NCBI RefSeq assembly: GCF_001854865.1
Contig: NZ_MDDW01000001.1
Coordinates: forward strand, 20,807 to 27,643
Length of the DNA: 6,837 nt
Source: Rhizobium sp. LCM 4573
Lineage (GTDB): Bacteria > Pseudomonadota > Alphaproteobacteria > Rhizobiales > Rhizobiaceae
Direction of reading: 5' to 3'
Made by a program: the position numbers and the translations under genes. Shown piece by piece: positions 6,352-6,837 of this stretch (the first letter of the stretch is position 1; each line of letters opens with the position of its first letter). A model generated the notes under the pieces. That model had not been told where the DNA came from, ran no database searches, and saw only the letters and a list, made by a program, of their open reading frames with translations.

Positions 6352-6362
6352 AGAAAGAGACC

Positions 6363-6398
6363 AAAAGCGCCAGGCTCTACCCGAAGGGAACCTGGCGC
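6363..6398 (-). terminator. Rho-independent terminator-like hairpin upstream of the tRNA operon
   Basis: On the minus strand, GCGCCAGG and CCTGGCGC form a perfect 8-bp GC-rich stem. The inside contains a smaller CC-TTCG-GG hairpin (UUCG tetraloop), and TTTT follows directly, then a pyrimidine-rich TTGG-less-regular tail up to tRNA-Ser. The plus-strand copy has no T-run, so it works on the minus strand only. It lies before, not after, the genes on that strand. The T-run is short, so strength is uncertain. Confidence 0.6.
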
Positions 6399-6498
6399 AG
6401 GATCGCCCAATGCAGCGAGAGGAGACGCGCGTCGGGCAATGGATTTGCAAACCACGTCAACGTGGTTACTGTGCTTCGCAATCTAACGAACGCTTGCC
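6399..6498. promoter_or_regulatory. Divergent intergenic region with dyad symmetries
   Basis: This is the space between the leftward tRNA/late operon and the rightward gene at 6499, so it should hold promoters for both. It contains a 10-bp palindrome GACGCGCGTC (6424-6433) and an 18-bp hyphenated dyad AACCACGT-CA-ACGTGGTT (6450-6467), which looks like a repressor or activator operator. The minus strand of that dyad includes TTGACG (6455-6460), a good -35 hexamer, but no convincing -10 sits 16-18 bp downstream. No SD is clear before 6499. Promoters are therefore inferred from layout only. Confidence 0.35.
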
Positions 6499-6546
6499 AT
6501 GACACTGATAATCAGCACTATTTCAAAGCATTGCGCCACAGTAACC
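6464..6546. repeat. 10-bp inverted repeat flanking the start of the rightward gene
   Basis: GGTTACTGTG at 6464-6473 recurs exactly inverted as CACAGTAACC at 6537-6546, and the bases beyond remain similar (TTCGCAA versus GCGCAA). Midway lies an 11-bp palindrome CTGAT-A-ATCAG (6505-6515). The first arm overlaps the larger dyad at 6450-6467; the second arm and the palindrome are inside the first 16 codons of the gene at 6499. The arrangement resembles paired operators for a looping regulator, but chance similarity is not excluded. Confidence 0.35.
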
Positions 6547-6837
6547 GCCGACATGAGACTATCTTCCGGTGGACGAACGACGACCGAATTTTCAGGAAAG
6601 GTTGGGTTTATCCGGTCCAACGACGCCGTGGCACTGTATGCATATACAGGGCTAGCTTCACTGCGCACATTCGAAGTAAAAAAGTGGATTCAGGATGCAT
6701 TCCTCGATGCAAAAGCAGATGATTTCGTGGAGACAGTCTACCGGTTTGGCGAGATAGCGACCGCGAAATTTCAGAATTTGGCCTATCGAGGGCATGGCAT
6801 AACGCTGTCTTTGGCGGGTTTCCACGCGAGCGGGCAG
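6499..6837 (+). CDS. Putative Ntn hydrolase, proteasome-beta/HslV-like (3' end outside window)
   Basis: The first 113 codons are open to the window end. Start ATG 6499 gives MTLIIST; removing Met exposes Thr1. Counting from that Thr, Asp17, Arg19 and Lys33 (in ADMRL and SGKVG) fall at exactly the proteasome beta positions, with Thr1/Asp17/Lys33 the known catalytic set. A strand-turn YAYTGLA (46-52) matches the GxxA element near proteasome Gly47. Two amphipathic helices follow (about 53-72 and 78-95), and TLSLAGFHASG (about 101-111) resembles the next core strand. Such enzymes are N-terminal-threonine peptidases or amidases; the substrate is unknown. A later ATG at 6553 would remove Thr1 and is disfavoured, although neither start has a clear SD. 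It is divergent from the late operon and uses many more NCA codons than the capsid gene. An uncharacterised phage protein with only chance resemblance remains possible. Confidence 0.6.
   Translation, partial: MTLIISTISKHCATVTADMRLSSGGRTTTEFSGKVGFIRSNDAVALYAYTGLASLRTFEVKKWIQDAFLDAKADDFVETVYRFGEIATAKFQNLAYRGHGITLSLAGFHASGQ

Noticed and set aside
6462..6722. 86-codon frame starting with GTG on the plus strand
   Set aside because: Overlaps in another frame the Ntn-hydrolase-like gene, is Arg/His/Cys-rich and shows no motif.

Overview
The window holds the start of a tailed-phage (Caudoviricetes) late operon, from a temperate phage or prophage. All of it is read on the minus strand, so transcription runs from right to left. 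In that order there are five tightly packed tRNA genes (6351 down to 5928), an HNH endonuclease (5896-5546), a P27-type small terminase subunit (5434-5048), the large terminase subunit (5082-3187), an HK97-family portal protein (3172-1904), an S49/SppA-like head maturation protease (1894-788) and the first 248 residues of an HK97-like major capsid protein (745-1, cut by the window edge). This is the classic DNA-packaging and procapsid module: HNH plus TerS/TerL recognise, cut and pump the DNA, the portal forms the entry ring, the capsid protein builds the shell, and the protease trims it. Start and stop codons are close or overlapping and most starts have a good Shine-Dalgarno sequence, as expected of one transcript.

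The DNA is GC-rich with C- or G-ending codons in the structural genes. The portal C-terminus carries an IGHNGGPPL motif that I associate with alphaproteobacterial (rhizobial-type) phage and genomic proteins. An alphaproteobacterial host is therefore the best guess, but this is inference. The 111-bp gap between the HNH gene and terS has a G9 tract, TCGA repeats spaced by 7 bp and a small hairpin, and is the natural candidate for the cos site.

The right end is the most unusual part. The tRNA set is Pro-UGG, Thr-UGU, Ala-UGC, Ser-UGA and Ser-GCU. The first four are exactly the anticodons that read the NCA codons of all four middle-C codon boxes. Two of the five (Ala, Ser-UGA) have abnormal acceptor/D-arm junctions. 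Just upstream of the tRNAs on their own strand is an intrinsic terminator-like hairpin, with no same-strand gene seen upstream of it. This layout would suit a late operon controlled by antitermination. The intergenic region beyond it is full of dyad symmetries.

Reading away to the right (plus strand, 6499 to the window end) is a gene not obvious as a standard phage component. Its N-terminus, after Met removal, lines up with the proteasome beta/HslV active site: Thr1, Asp17, Arg19 and Lys33 at exactly those spacings, followed by a GxxA turn. I read it as a putative single-domain Ntn hydrolase. Its codon use is rich in ACA, GCA and TCA, the codons served by the neighbouring tRNAs, unlike the capsid gene.
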